A stretch of 64,000 nt of DNA. Origin: Anaeramoeba flamelloides (Eukaryota > Metamonada > Anaeramoebidae). The stretch lies in NCBI GenBank assembly GCA_027625915.1, contig JANTQA010000057.1:9672001-9736000 (forward strand), read 5' to 3'. Below the pieces are notes generated by a model that was not told the origin of the DNA, did not search any database, and was given only the letters and a program-made list of their open reading frames with translations. This document shows positions 45,288 through 58,556 of this stretch, one piece after another. The number at the start of each line of letters is the position of its first letter. The first letter of the stretch is position 1. The position numbers were made by a program, and so were the translations under genes.

Positions 45288-47264
45288 ATGTCTGTTATGG
45301 ATCAAAGCTGGGTAAAGGTTCAACAAAAGGCCTTTACCAGATGGGTTAACGCACATCTTGGAAAAAGAGGAATCCAAGTTGAAGATCTTCAAACCGCTTT
45401 CAAAACCGGTATCAATCTCATCCAATTACTCGAAGTAATTGGCGAACACACATTTGGAAGACACAACAAAAACCCAAGAATGGAAATTCAAATGAGAGAA
45501 AATATTGAAATTGCTCTCAAATTTATTGAATCAAGAGATGTCAAATTGACTGCTATTGGTGCTGGAGGTAAATTATCATTCTTAAAACTAATTTGCTTTA
45601 TTTTTTTGACATAATTAACAAAAAAATTTTTTTCCCCTTTTTCCTTTTTCCAATTCTATTTCATTTGAACAATAAAAAAAAAAAAAAAAAAACCAATAGA
45701 TATCTATAGTGGTAACTTAAAATTGATTCTTGGTATGGTCTGGACTGTCATTTTGAGATTTGCAATTGCCGAAATTTCTGTTGAAGAATTGACTGCCAAA
45801 GAAGCCCTTCTCTTATGGTGTCAAAGAAAGACAGCTGATTATGACAATGTTGACATCAAAGAATTCACATGGTCATGGCAAGATGGACTCGGTTTCTGTG
45901 CCTTGATTCACAAGCACAGACCAGACTTGATCGATTATGAAAGCTTAGACGGTAACGACAAAGAAGGAAACTTGAATTTGGCCTTTGAGGTTGCAGAAAA
46001 AGAATTAGGGATCCCAAAATTCCTTGACGCAGAAGATATGATCGAAGTCAAACCAGATGAAAGAGCTGTTATGACATACTTGGCCGAATATTTCAAGGTC
46101 TTCTCCAAGGGACAAAAAGCCGAAAACGCAGGAAGAAGAATTAACAAGGTTGTTGAATTAGTTATGGCCTTAGAGGAACAAAAGAATGGTTACAACGACA
46201 TTGCTAACGATTTAGTTGAACAATTAAACAACCAAATTGGAATTCTTGATGACAGAAACTTTGCTGATACCATCCAAGGTGTCAAGGAACAATTAGATGA
46301 ATTCAAGGAATATAAAAGAACCGTCAAACCAGAATTGATCAGAAAGAAATTAGAAGCCAACAGTGATCTTGGAAAGCTAAACACAAGACTCCGTGTTAAC
46401 AACAGAAACCTTTATACCCCACCAGAAGGATTGAGCGCACAGGAAATCGAGCAACTTTGGGACGTCTTGGTTGAATCCGAAACCAACCGATCCAAGGCAC
46501 TTAGAGATCATCTCCAAAAGCTTAACAGAGAACTTCTTGACGAACTCGAAGGTGTTGCCAGAGACTATTATCTCTGGGCTCAAGATACCAAAAACAAAAT
46601 CTCCGGCATTGAAGGCGACATTGACACCCAAATCCAAGAAATGGACGGCGTCATTGAAGAGATCAACAATAACGCATACAGACTTGACAAAGCAAAGGAA
46701 CTCTCTGACAGAGTCACCGATGCTAGCCTTGAATACTACACTGAGGTATCCTATGATGTCCTCGAATCCAGTTACAACGAACTCTTGAAATTCGCTCAAG
46801 ACCAAAGATCCCTCCTTGAAAACCAAAAATTCGTCAACGAAGGCGCCAAGGTCACACAGGAACAACTCGACGAATTTAAACAAATGTTTGAATTATTTGA
46901 TAAAGACAAAAAGGGATCGCTCTACCCATACGAATTCGCTGGTGTCCTCAATGCCTTAGGTGACGACCTTAGTGAAGAGGAAATGAAACAAGTCTTTGAC
47001 AAATACGATTCAGATGGATCAGGTACCTTAGAATTTAACGAATTCGTCGACTTCATGACAGGAAGAATTGAAGATTCCGATACCGCTGAACAAATCCTCC
47101 AATCATGGAAGATCGTCTCCAAGGACAAATCCTTTGTCGAAGAAAGCGACATGGGACAAGCCCAATTGAAAAAGAACGTCATGGAATTCGTCAAAGAACG
47201 ATCAAACCCATTGGAATCGGGTTACGATTACGATAGCTTTACCAATGAAGTTCTTTATAACTAA
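45288..47264 (+). CDS. alpha-actinin, short-rod form, 614 aa, one intron
   Basis: Actin-filament cross-linking protein of the cortex. Exons are 45288-45567 and 45700-47264; the intron (132 bp) starts GTAAAT and ends CAATAG. Splicing joins TAIGAG to DIYSGNLKLILG, the invariant junction of the first calponin-homology domain. CH1 covers about residues 10-115 and CH2 about 123-229. A helical rod (about 231-480) follows, only long enough for about two spectrin-like repeats, where animal and Dictyostelium proteins have four. Two EF-hands close the protein, with loops at about 494-505 (DKDKKGSLYPYE) and 530-541 (DSDGSGTLEFNE). The second has all canonical ligands and the first has Lys at position 5. 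Ca2+ control of bundling is therefore likely. The family is certain. The length resembles the short Entamoeba type. Confidence 0.95.
45568..45699 (+). other. spliceosomal intron of alpha-actinin
   Basis: Donor G|GTAAATTATC, acceptor ACCAATAG|AT, phase 1. The 3' end is preceded by a run of A (45672-45692), not a pyrimidine tract. Confidence 0.92.
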
Positions 47265-47851
47265 AGATTTTGGCTTATTTTCTTCTGTTTTTTACAATGT
47301 TCTTGCTTTTTAAATTTTTATCATTTTTCCATTTTTTTTTTTTTTTTCTTGAATCATTATTAATCTTTTGATTATCATTAAATGTTTATTAAAACCAAAT
47401 TCCCTTTGCGAGAATTGTTTTGATTAATTTTTAATTTCAAAAACAATTTTAATTTTGTATTTATAAAATTTTATTTTTATTATCACCCACCCAGAAGATA
47501 AAAATTTTCAAAAATGAATTTTTGTTTTTTTTTTTTGTTTTATTCTTTTTAATTTTTGTTTCAATTTGTTTCTCTTTTGATAATATCTTTTCTTATTATT
47601 TTCAAAAACTGAAAACTCAATGTTTGAAAAGGTGTTGTTAATTAAAATGCTTTCACAATATAAAATAGATTTTTTTTAAATTAAACCTTTTTGGATTAGT
47701 TGTAAAAGGAAGAACCTTACCAAAATTGGATTTGATTGCAAATAATTTTAATTTGTTCATAGATCTATTTAAAGTTTTTTACAATAGTAAAAATGATTTC
47801 TGTTTTTTTCATGCTTTTTTGTCAAAATGGTGATTTTTTGATTAAACATGA

Positions 47852-48432
47852 TCAGGGTTCACATTTTGATTCTTTTTTGAAAAAAACCCAAAATAATTCT
47901 TTTTTTTGATTCCATGGAATCAAATGATTCTTTTTTTCTTCCAATGATAAGTCTCAACTCATTTCTTCTTTAAATTCATTTTTACAAGGAATCACATACT
48001 TCTTATAATTTTATATTTAGTTTATTATTTTTTTTTGATTTTCAAAAAGAATTTAATAAATCTCAAATAAATAAATATTTAAGGTTTCGCTTCTTGGGAT
48101 TTCAGTTTTCATCGTCTCTTCACCAACCCCTATGCTTTTTAAGTTTATTCCAGAGAAGAAAATTATTTTACTTTGAAATGGAATCAAAAGATTCTTTTTT
48201 TTTTTTAATAGAGTTTGAGTACCAAATAAAAATTCTTTTTTTGATACCCTGGAATCAGAATAAAATAATTTTTAATGTTTTTGAAAAATTGTACTTCAAA
48301 GGGAATTTAACAAGTGGAAAAAGGTTGATAAAAATAGATTCCATTGGAATCATTGTAATATTATGATTTCAAATATAATTTTTTAAGATTCTAAAAATTC
48401 CCAAAAATGGAATCATTTTGGGAACTCCGAAC
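47852..48432. mobile_element. Fam-J foldback rich in GGAATC words
   Basis: The left end CATGATCAGGGTTCACATTTTGATTC is matched inverted by a right end ending GGGAACTCCGAACATG. Self-complementary GATTCC/GGAATC words occur at least six times inside (for example GATTCCATGGAATC, GATTCCATTGGAATC). No coding frame. Boundaries are approximate. Confidence 0.45.
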
Positions 48433-48438
48433 ATGATA

Positions 48439-48687
48439 GGTTTCTGGTATTCCCTCAAGAGTTAAGAAAGCTCACCATATATTTCATGTATTAGCTAGCA
48501 TTCTATTGTATTTTTCAAAGAAAGGAAGTGGTTTGGGGTAGAAAGTCCAAAGAGAAAATCGAAAATAGGGTTTTTCAAATTCAAACAAAACCCCAATATC
48601 TCCAATAGTTTTATAAATGGAATTTGTGAATGTTTAAATAATTGGATGCATGGTTAAGTTTCTTGGACCCTATGGGTACCAGAAACC
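48439..48687. mobile_element. Fam-K MITE, 249 bp, TA-flanked
   Basis: The left end GGTTTCTGGTATTCC and right end GGGTACCAGAAACC are inverted, with further matching AAGAAAGCTCACCAT / ATGGTTAAGTTTCTT inside. TA is on both sides (48437-48438, 48688-48689). It adjoins Fam-J directly. Confidence 0.55.
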
Positions 48688-50126
48688 TACCACAGTTAAT
48701 GAAACAATCACATTTTTAACAGAAAGACATGAAAAAATCAGAAAAAATTTTTTAAAAATGCTTTTCATTTATCAATTTTTGATTTTATTTAGTTTTTCTG
48801 AAGAGGTATAATTCAAAGAGATGAAAAAATCTTTTTCAAATTATTAAATAAAGTTGAGTAAATTCAGAAATGAGAGAAATAATAAACTTCCTGGTGGACT
48901 TGATATTAATAAATTAAACACAAATCAGACGATATTTTTTCAATTGAGAAAACTTTATAAAAAATTTTTGAACCACTTTAATTGAACCCCCACCTCTAAA
49001 AAATTATCAATATCTTTAGGTTATTAAAATTGTTGATAATAAGTTTTTTAAATAGCAAACATATTGATTTTAAAAGGAATTATAAAGCCTCAATTTTTTT
49101 AAAGTTAATTTGTGTTGACAAAACATTTTTTTTTTCAAATTCAATTTTTAAAAAAAATAATAAAGAAAAGAGGAAAAAAAAAAAAGCAAAAAGAAAAAAA
49201 ATAAAAAAACAAATTTTTGGCTAAATTATAAAAAAGTATCAGATCTAAAAAATAAAAAGTTTTTTTAAGTAGAATACTATTTAAAACTCATAAAATCAAC
49301 TCTATTACTTCAATAAAACTGGACCCCTTTGACTAAAAAAGAGTTTAGATTGATTTAGAAAAACATCACAATGAAATGCAATATGAATTGAATAAAAATT
49401 GAACCAAAATATAATAATTTACCCTAAATAAAAGATATATAAGAATGTGGAAATATAAAATAAGAAAAATAATGATACCCTTTTTTGAAATTTTGAATTT
49501 TTCAGTATATATAATTTTCAAATTTTTGATAATCATTTACAAAAATCTCTAAAATATCTGAAAAACAAAGTTTTGCTTGGAAAAATATTAGTTAAATATT
49601 TCTTTTTCGAACCTGTTAATATATTGAAAATTAATAATCTTAACATTTTAATCACCAAAATATATTATTTTCACAACTTATTTTTCAAAAAACTGGAAAT
49701 TTTTTTACACAAGTTCATAAAAAAAAAAAAATTAATTTATAAAATTCTATTTCCAAAATTTCCAACACGCATGTTTAGGTTCTATAGTGCCTTTGAATTC
49801 AAGTAAATTTATATTTTTTACATTGTCTTATCAAGATTTTACTTTATAATATACCAATTTTTGACACAAATTCAAACAAGGGAACAAGGGCTGAAAAATG
49901 GTTAAAATATTGGATTAATAATTGTTAAAAAATCATTTTTTATATGAAAAAACAAAAAAAAAATGTTTTCAATTCTAAATAGATTAATCTTTTGATTTTT
50001 ATCCTATAATTTTTGTCTACAAAGAGTAGGACCATTCAATTATCATTTTTATTGGGTCAAAAATCCTTCACAAAAGAAGCAAATTCAAAGCTGCAAATCA
50101 ATATTTAAAAGATACAAAATACTATA

Positions 50127-50319
50127 CAGCCATTCTCTTTATTAAGTGACAAACTTTAAACGAAATATAAAACTCTAAAATTTCTAAATTAAGGCAAATT
50201 TTTTTTGAAATTTTTTTATACAAATTATTCTACTAGAATCTGAATTTTCTGACTTAAATTTGTAATTTTTTTGCGGTAATTTTTGTTCAAAAAGTTTATT
50301 GGAAAGCTTATACTGACCA
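50127..50319. mobile_element. Fam-A MITE, strongly diverged
   Basis: Aligns over its full length (193 bp) with TA at both sides, but the AAGGCACA motifs are mostly lost (AAGTGACA, AAGGCAAA). It is probably the oldest full-length copy here. Confidence 0.55.
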
Positions 50320-50929
50320 TATTAATTTTAATTTTTTTAATCGAAGAGAAAAATACCAAGTTTTGTGTTGAAATTAAATCTCTCTTTGGATATAAATGAT
50401 ACTTATAAATTTGTGTTTGGTTATTTTGGGTTAAAATACAAATTCTATATGATATGAATGATAAAGCTTTGAAATATATGGACTTGCTTTTTTATTTTCA
50501 ATTTGAATAACATTTTAGCGTTTCCTTTTTCAATTATGAATTATTCTTTGACATTTAGGGTTCTTTGTTTACACAATATATAATTTTCAAAAATATCGAA
50601 CAAATAATTAAACAGAGATAACAAATTTTCTATCTATTTCTTTGTAAAATTATTGGAAAAAATTACCAAAGTAAGGGAAGACCATTAGATAATTTTTACC
50701 CTTAAATTGTTTTTATGCAAGTAATAAGAACAAAATGAAAACAATTTTTTTTTTGAATGCAACAGATTCAGAATTTAACATCCATTAGAGTTATAAATGA
50801 AGAACAGTCCATTCTAAACACTAAAAACTTACCCATTTTAAAAAAAACTGAAACTTGTTGAGAACCAAGTAATCAAAAGTTTGATTTGAAAAATTCATTT
50901 TTTTCGATTTTCCACATTTTGTTTTACAT

Positions 50930-53747
50930 ATGGAATTACTAAATAAAATTCAAAACTTAAAAATACCAGATCATAACAGTTACATTCATAAAGAGGAATG
51001 TACTGAATGTTTTGATTCAATAGTAAATCTTTTTTTCATAGCAGAACTTTCTTTTTTTTTCACAAGGAAAAAACACAAGCTAATGCAACCCACAAACAAA
51101 CCAATTTGAATTTTTTATATTCAAAATGCCAATTTTTTTTTTCTGTTCCTTATCAAATCAAAAAAACAAACAATTCTTTTTCTCTCTTCAAAAATCATAA
51201 AACATAAAACTTAAAAAACAAAAACAAAAACAAAAAACATAAAACATAAAACAAAAAAACAAAAAAAAGGATAATGAGGAAGGAATTGAAGTTTGTTTAC
51301 ACTGTTATAATGGAGGGTGTGTGCGACACAGCCATGGACAAAATCATGCCATCAAATTTTCACATCCATTTTCATTAAACATCCGACGGGAATTAAAGCC
51401 CGAGAAGGAGATGACTGAGGAGGAAAAAGAAAAAGAAGAAAAAAAAATTACCAAGCTAGCGATCGGTGTAGAAGGAGGATTCAAACCAAAGACTGACGAA
51501 GAAAAATATGACTATTTTTACCAAGTGCATTATTGGGACAAGGACAAGGAAAAGATTAATTGCTTGGATATTGATCGAAGCCAAGGCAAAATTGAAAAGA
51601 TCATTGAAGCAATTATTTTCTCCTCTGGTGCAACGATTAAAGACGAAGTCTCGAAATGGGAAAACCAAAAATTGCCGTGTGTGCATGGCGCGAATATCGT
51701 GCAAGAGGAGAATGTGGATTCGGAAAGGATCCTAAAGCAAAAGACGTGTACGGAATGCGAGTTCACAACGAACCTGTGGATGTGCATGTCGTGTGGGTAC
51801 ATTGGCTGCGGAAGGAAGCAATGGGACGGCTCTGGTGCCAATGACCATGGCTATATCCATTACAAGAAAACCGGGCATGGCGTTGTTGTCAAATTGGGGA
51901 CGATCACGCCCGAGGGCGAAGCCGACGTGCATTGCTACCAATGCGACAAGGGCATTATTGATGACGATTTAACAAAGCACTTATTACACCTCGGGCTTCG
52001 GATCTCAGAACAAAAAAAAACGGAAAAGACCATTTCCGAGCTTGAGCTTGAGAAGACATTAAGCCTTGACTTTGGATCTGCGCTGATGAAGGACGGCAAG
52101 AAATTGATACCAATCTGTGGGCCCGGGCTTACCGGAATGAAAAACATTGGGAACACTTGCTACATCAGCTCTGTTCTCCAATCCCTGTTCTCCACGGAAC
52201 CCTTCCGGACAAGATACTATTCTGGGAAAAGAGTGCTTCGAGAGAAAGGGATGGCTTTGCCAAAGCCCGAGACCGATCTAGGCTGCCAGCTGCGAAAAAT
52301 CGCGTTTGGGATCTTAAGCGGAGAGTATTCTGGCGAGGTTGTTGAGATTGATTCCGAGGAAAAGGAATCCACAAGTATTAGCCCCCGCATGTTGAAAAAT
52401 TTAATTGGCAAGAACCATCCCGAATTTTCCACAATGCGGCAACAAGACGCAATGGAATTCTTGGCGTACTTTTTAGAAAAGATCCACACCCTGGAGCATA
52501 AATACAAATATAAAACTGATCCAACATTGGCGTTTGATTTCAAGGTTAAAACTAGATTGGAATGCTTGGGCTGCCACCAAGTGAGATACAAAAGCGAAAA
52601 ATACTCCAATTTAAGTTTAACCCTACCATCCAAGATCATTGACCAAGTATCTGAAACATTGAAAAAAAAGGATCTCGCGAAAAAGGAGTGCGAAGAAAAA
52701 GGCGAAAAATGGAACGAGTACGAATTCCAGAAATCGATCAAAAACGATTTACCGGAAATTACCATTGAGGAGCTTTTAAATCATTTTGTTTCGCCAGAGG
52801 TGATCGAGCTTAATTGCGAAAGCTGTGAATCAAAGGCATTTAAAAAAAATCATTTGTTAGAAACATTCCCAGAAATTTTGACGGTGCATATTAGATCGTT
52901 TATTCATTGGAATTGGGTCCCCACAAAGGTTCTGATGAAACTTAAAGCAGGATTTGATCCAATAGATTTGAATTTTTTACTTAATTCGGGTATTGTGAAA
53001 AATGAAAAAATCCAAGAGACAGAAAAAAACACCACAACACAAGAGAAAAAGGTTGAAAAAAAAAAGCGAATAGAGCCAAACCAAGAAATCGTGAATGCAA
53101 TAGTCAATTTCGGATTCCCTCAAAACCAGGCAATAAAAGCTGCGCTATCAACCAATAACGCAAGTACAGAAATCGCCTTGAATTGGCTATTAGAACACCA
53201 ACAAGATTCGGATATCAATGATCCATTTAAATTCGAAGACGAAGATGAAGATGAAAAAAAAATGAATGAAGAAAAGCAAAAAGGGGGGGAAGAAGAAGGA
53301 ATGGAAAAATATGCAGAAATTGCGCCAAATCTTACAATGATGGGGTTTTCACTTGAACACTGCAAATTTGCTCTCTATAAGTCGGACGGTGATATGGAAA
53401 GAGCTGCAAACTTTTTATTTAATTACAGCCAAGATATTGACTCCATGATCATAAACGAACGCGAGAAAATTAAAAAAGAGAAAGAGAAAGAGAAAGAGAA
53501 AGAGAAATACGACGGCGTGCAAGAAGGAGACGAAAATGTCGCAATAGATCCAAATGAAAAAGTTTTGAACGGCAATTACCAATTGTCTTCCTATATTTGC
53601 CATCTGGGGAGCAATGCATCTTCAGGCCACTATGTTTCTTATATCAAAAATGAGGACAAATGGGTACTTTGCAATGATAGTAAAGTTGTAATAGAACCTG
53701 AAAATGTTACCGATGGCGCTTATATTTTGTTTTATACAAAAAAATAA
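50930..53747 (+). CDS. ubiquitin carboxyl-terminal hydrolase, USP5/UBP14 type, 856 aa
   Basis: Cysteine protease that disassembles free polyubiquitin chains. Exons are 50930-51022 and 51270-53747. The large frame has no ATG before residue 49, but a 31-codon exon upstream (MELLNKIQNLKIPD...KEECTECFDSI) matches the family N-terminus and ends at a GTAAAT donor. The N-terminal variant zinc finger keeps Cys pairs (ECTEC, CLHC). The main ZnF-UBP domain (about 160-275) has CVHG, CTEC, CMSCGYIGCG and HYKKTGHGV. The catalytic triad is C328 in GNTCY, H818 in SGHYVSY and D834 in CNDSK. Two UBA domains (about 625-670 and 700-745) interrupt the catalytic fold, as in USP5, whose human form is 858 residues. 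An acidic/Lys run between the UBAs is species-specific. The enzyme looks active. Confidence 0.95.
51023..51269 (+). other. spliceosomal intron of the USP5-type gene
   Basis: 247 bp, phase 0, donor ATA|GTAAATC, acceptor AAAAAAAAG|GATAATGAG. An alternative acceptor nine bases on (51277-51278) also keeps the frame, but the first gives the Cys spacing expected of the family (CFD-x6-G-x3-C). The acceptor again follows A-rich sequence. Confidence 0.75.
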
Positions 53748-55464
53748 TTGATCTTTTTTTATTCTCTTTTTTTATATATATATATTATATACAATCTAAC
53801 TTTGATTAAAATTATAAATTAAAAATTATTCCTAATAAACATTTATGATACTTACAATTACTTTATTTTTTTACCAGTGAATATAAAAAAAGTTTTTTCA
53901 TTAGAAAAAATTTTTGAATTTATAAAATAAATTAAAGATTTTGATAAAATTCAATACTATAAATTGAAACCAAGAAAAGAAGAATGAGAAAGAATATTAT
54001 ATTTTTTTTAAAAAAAATTTGTTCAAAGAATATTTTTTTTTTGATTGGTGATATTATCTGAAAAAATAATTCATTTTATTAAAGAAAGAAATGTTTTATG
54101 TATACAAAAGTTATTGATTCGGGAATTCCTCTAAATTAATGGTCAATCTCAATTAATAATAATTATTTAAGATTTTTTCGAAAATTTATTTATAAAGGGA
54201 TTAGAAGTATCTAAAAATCTAGTAAAAAATTCTCTGTTCAGATATAAAAAAAAAAATTAGATAAAGGAATCGCCAAACAGAGTTTGTAATTTGAATTAGA
54301 AAAACTAATATATGAATATAAAAATCACAAATTTTTCGTGGATATGTTTTGTACATTTTCCAAATTACTTTTTTTTCATTTTTTTAGTAAACCCCAATTG
54401 TTTTTGTTTTTGATATATAGTGGAGGTAATTTGAATAAAATATCATTTTAATAATTAATAAACTTCTATGTGTTATATTATAAGCAAGAAACTTTACATA
54501 TTCTAATTTTATGTTAAGAAAACATACATAACTTGATTATATATAAGCAAATTGAAGACAGTTGAATTGATTAGATTCTCTTTGAAGCGAATTCAATTTG
54601 GTTTTAGATATAATTTAATGGGTTGGAATTTCAATTGGGTTAAAACTACAAGTCTTTTTCTTGTATAGGATTTTTCTAATATATGATTTGAGTAACAAAA
54701 AAATTATTAATTATTTAAAAAAAAAAAAGAAAAGATAATTTTGGTAAAAATTTTTTTATTTTTAACAGCTGTTTTTTATTTATATACATTATTACTAAAG
54801 TATTTAAAAAGCAATTTTCAAATTTATTGTTCTAAAATTGTTCCTTTATAATTGATTCAGTGATTTTATAGACTTGTTACTATTTTATTATGTTATTTTT
54901 ATTTATATTTTATTTATTTTTGATTGAAAATTCTGAAAATGAATCATGAGGAAAAATACCTCTATTTTTAAATTACGCCAGATAATTTTAAAAATACTTT
55001 TTATTTATTTTTAATATAAAGAAAAAAAAGAAGGTTAAAGAGTGCTTTTTTTCAATAAATTGAATAAAGAAAATTTTTATTTTTCAAAAAAAAGATTCTA
55101 CAAATATTATGTTGTTAGGTTGTTGTTTTTTAATTGATGTAATTTCTAATTTCCTTTCGATCTAATTTTGTTTTAAATTGAGGTAAATTTTTGACTTTGC
55201 TTTTTAGATTTTTTTTTAAAGCTTTTGGTACTTTCGAGTTTAAATTTATTTTGTATTAGTAAGTAAAATTGATATTTTTCCTTTGTAACCCTATTTCACA
55301 ATATAAAGAAGATTCGGATAGGGATAAAATGGAAAATAATATATTTTTTTTATTTTGATAATTTCATTTTTAACTTATTTGCTGTATTTTTTTTTGAGAT
55401 GAGTTATAATAATTTGAAATATTTATGTAATTTTTTATTTAAAAACATTTAGACTACTAGTGTG

Positions 55465-55465
<1 letters not shown>

Positions 55466-55503
<38 letters not shown>

Positions 55504-55513
55504 CGTATATGTA

Positions 55514-55558
<45 letters not shown>

Positions 55559-55562
55559 GTGT
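55466..55562. repeat. (TA)n-(GT)n compound microsatellite
   Basis: About 15 TA units, then a GTATGTACG transition and about 20 GT units with one GC interruption. Confidence 0.95.
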
Positions 55563-58094
55563 AATATATTAGAAATTTAAAACGAGAAATTCCACAATTC
55601 ATCTCTGCAAAGTTTATTTGAACTTTAAACGGGTTCAATAATATATCTAATATAAGTTTGTAAAATTTTTAACGTATATCTACATTTTTTTCTAAAAGGT
55701 TTTATAATTTAATAGAAATAAAAAATCGAAGAAAAATAAAGTTTATAAATGTATTTAATCATTTTATGATTCCATAATGTAAAGAAAAAATAAATAAAAA
55801 TAAAAATCGTGATGTTTGTTAGTTATTTAAAATATATTTCCTTATTCTATCTTCGTTTTTCAATTTTTAAAAATTTTCGATTGGTAAAAAGATTCTCACT
55901 CTTTTATTTTAAATCATAAAAAATTAATCCCTAAACAACTGACTCCCATTACCTATACTCAAATCTCCTTATCCACTAAAATGATAATGCTTAAAATTTG
56001 AAAAAAAACAATTACAATATATGTAAATATAATTTCAAACAAGAATATTCTGATTCTAATAAAAAAAAGTCCATTTAAATATAGAAAAAAAAACCAAAAG
56101 AAATTGACAAGTTCCTAAAGTGGATAGTATCTTTGATTCTTAGATACTCTCTTAAAAATAACCTTTTAATTAAGGTTTTTAAACAAATTCCTTGATATGG
56201 AGTAAAAAAAAGAGTTGGTACAGAATTAACTGAATAAATTTAAAATAAAAAACAACAATTTTAACAATTCGAAAAGTTTAATTTCAAAAATTGAAGGGTC
56301 ATTTTTAGATAATTTTATAACAAAATTAAATAAATCACAATTACATATTTTATTCTCCAAAAATTTCAATTTTTGCATTTCCAAGGTATCCGAAATATTT
56401 GAGATGCATTTAAAAAAAAAACAAAAAAATAAAATTTGTGTAAATAAAGTTCCCGGAAATTTTCACAAAAATTGAGTTAAAAATGACAAAAAAATAAATT
56501 AACATACAAACTAAATATTTATTAAATTGTACTTTTTTCTTTTGAGCCTTAAATAATATGTATTTATCCTATTTTTTCGAAAGAGATTGTTTTCCACTAA
56601 TGTTTACAATCAAAACTTCAAAATACCGAAATATCATGATTTCAGAAACCATTTAAATTCTTAAAATCCCCATAGACAAACCTTAATTTAAAATGGTTAT
56701 TAATTTTTGGTTTTCCCAATCAATGATTAGATTGATCTTGGAATGTAATCTAATAAAAAAAAAAATCAACATTTTTAGTAAAGTTTACAATTAAAAATAA
56801 ATTTTTGTTTTTTAGAGTTCCATAGTAATTCTAAAAGCTCAAAATGCAACAATTTAATATTACATTTGAAAATTATTATTGATAGTGACTTTGGTTTTTA
56901 TTAAATGTAAGATTTGTTCATAAAATTTTTACTTTGATTAAAAACCATTTTGCTAATATTTATTGTTTAAAAAACCAAAACAAATTTTTGACTGACCCAA
57001 TTTTTTTTAATGAACCAAATTTTTTTCACAATGGTTAACCCACCTTAAGGTATTTAGAGAGTAAAAAACACAAGTTTTGGGAAATTTAAATTGGGGTTTT
57101 GGAATTCAACACACAATTAAACCGCTTTAATAAATTATTTTGATTTCTACGGAGTGTAGTTAAAAACAAGAGTATACAATTAAAAAGATGATTTTTTTTG
57201 TGATCAAGGAACTGATTTTTATAACGTTGAAAAACTTCATAATGATTCGCAATTTTTTCTAATTTTTATAAAATATTATCACACAGATATTAATAGAGAA
57301 ATATTAACTGGTTTTGGAAATGATAATAAGATAAAATTTTCCGCTGATTCACTTTTTATCAATTCTGAAATAATCTTTGATAAGGATTCGAGGTTCACTA
57401 AAGAATCTTACAAATAAAAGAAAAAAGTATCAATAAAATAAAATGTGATCACAAGTGACAATTAATTTCATTAAAAGCTCAATGAAGTCATGGTAAAATT
57501 GAATAAGAAAAATTGAGCAAAAATTTTTATCTTTCTTGAAAATACCAATAATTAATATTGCAAATTGTAAAATTTATACATTTATAATCTTAGACTGAAT
57601 AAAAGTCAACAAATTCCAATTCAAAATTCATCCAGTGTTCTAGATTTGAAAAATTGGGGGGTCAACTAAAGAAGGATTTTCTACTTTTTCAAATCTTTGA
57701 TTGTTAAAAGTGTCAACTTGAGTCATCAATTTCCAAAAAAGTTGTAACAACATCAGAATTAGATGTTCTGGTTTGTCTCTTGGTAGTTGCTTTTGCTTTT
57801 CCGATTTTTCTTATATTTTGACTAAAAAAAACGAACTTAAATTCAACAATTTTACATTTACTAACTGGCTAATTGAGGTTTCTTCGGGATCAAAAATTCT
57901 TTAAAAATTAGATTATTTTCCACAATGGTCTTGATTATCACTCAAAGCGAATATTAACTTTATAGAACTATTTTTAGAGGTAACTTTTTGAAAAGTACCC
58001 TTCTTACCAACGGTCTATCCTCAAGTTAGATTTGTTTTCAGAAATATTTCTTTAGAAAGCAAGTTTTCTTTTGAAAACAGAGTATTTAAGCATA

Positions 58095-58254
58095 ATGTTA
58101 TTAGAATCATAAATGGGTAAAATTTACACTCTATTTTTGACTTCCTTTTTCGAATCGAGATCAAATTACCAACTTATTTGATAACTCAATTTAGTCGAGA
58201 TATTTTGGGAAAAGGAAGTGAAAAATTTTTACCCATTTATAATTCAAAAACCAG
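58095..58254. mobile_element. Fam-E MITE, copy 3
   Basis: The right end ATTTATAATTCAAAAACCAG-TA is well kept. The left end, TA-ATGTTATTAGAATCATAAAT, is eroded. About 160 bp, with TGGGTAAAATTT arms inverted. Confidence 0.5.
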
Positions 58255-58556
58255 TACTTAAATGTACACCTATTTTAGAAAAAAAAGGGAGTTCTAAAAG
58301 TGTGTTAAAAGTTTCATACAAAGCTGTGAAAAGCAATAAATAAAACAGTTTGTCTTGAACTTTTTACAAATAAGTCTTTCAATAATTAGAAATCTACAAT
58401 CCTCATTAAACAGAAAATTTTGTTATAATTGTTGTCATGAAATCACTTATAATGGATTTACCTTTCCAAAGGATCATGTCAATGAAAACAATTTGATAAA
58501 AAAGAGCAGAAAGTGAACTTGTAAAAATTTCATTTTTTTAAGATTGCTTTAAAAGG

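Larger units (their letters stand above)
47265..50929. other. gene-free stretch between alpha-actinin and the deubiquitinase
   Basis: Contains two foldback elements (47852-48432, 48439-48687) and an old Fam-A (50127-50319). The remainder (48690-50120) is AT-rich without a recognisable gene. Confidence 0.5.
53748..58556. other. gene-free AT-rich stretch
   Basis: 4.8 kb without a recognisable gene. It contains a dinucleotide microsatellite (55466-55562) and a Fam-E copy (58095-58254). Elsewhere only A/T-biased sequence. Confidence 0.5.

Noticed and set aside
52217-52765. 182-codon minus-strand frame opposite the deubiquitinase
   Set aside because: It overlaps the catalytic core on the other strand and shows no family motif.
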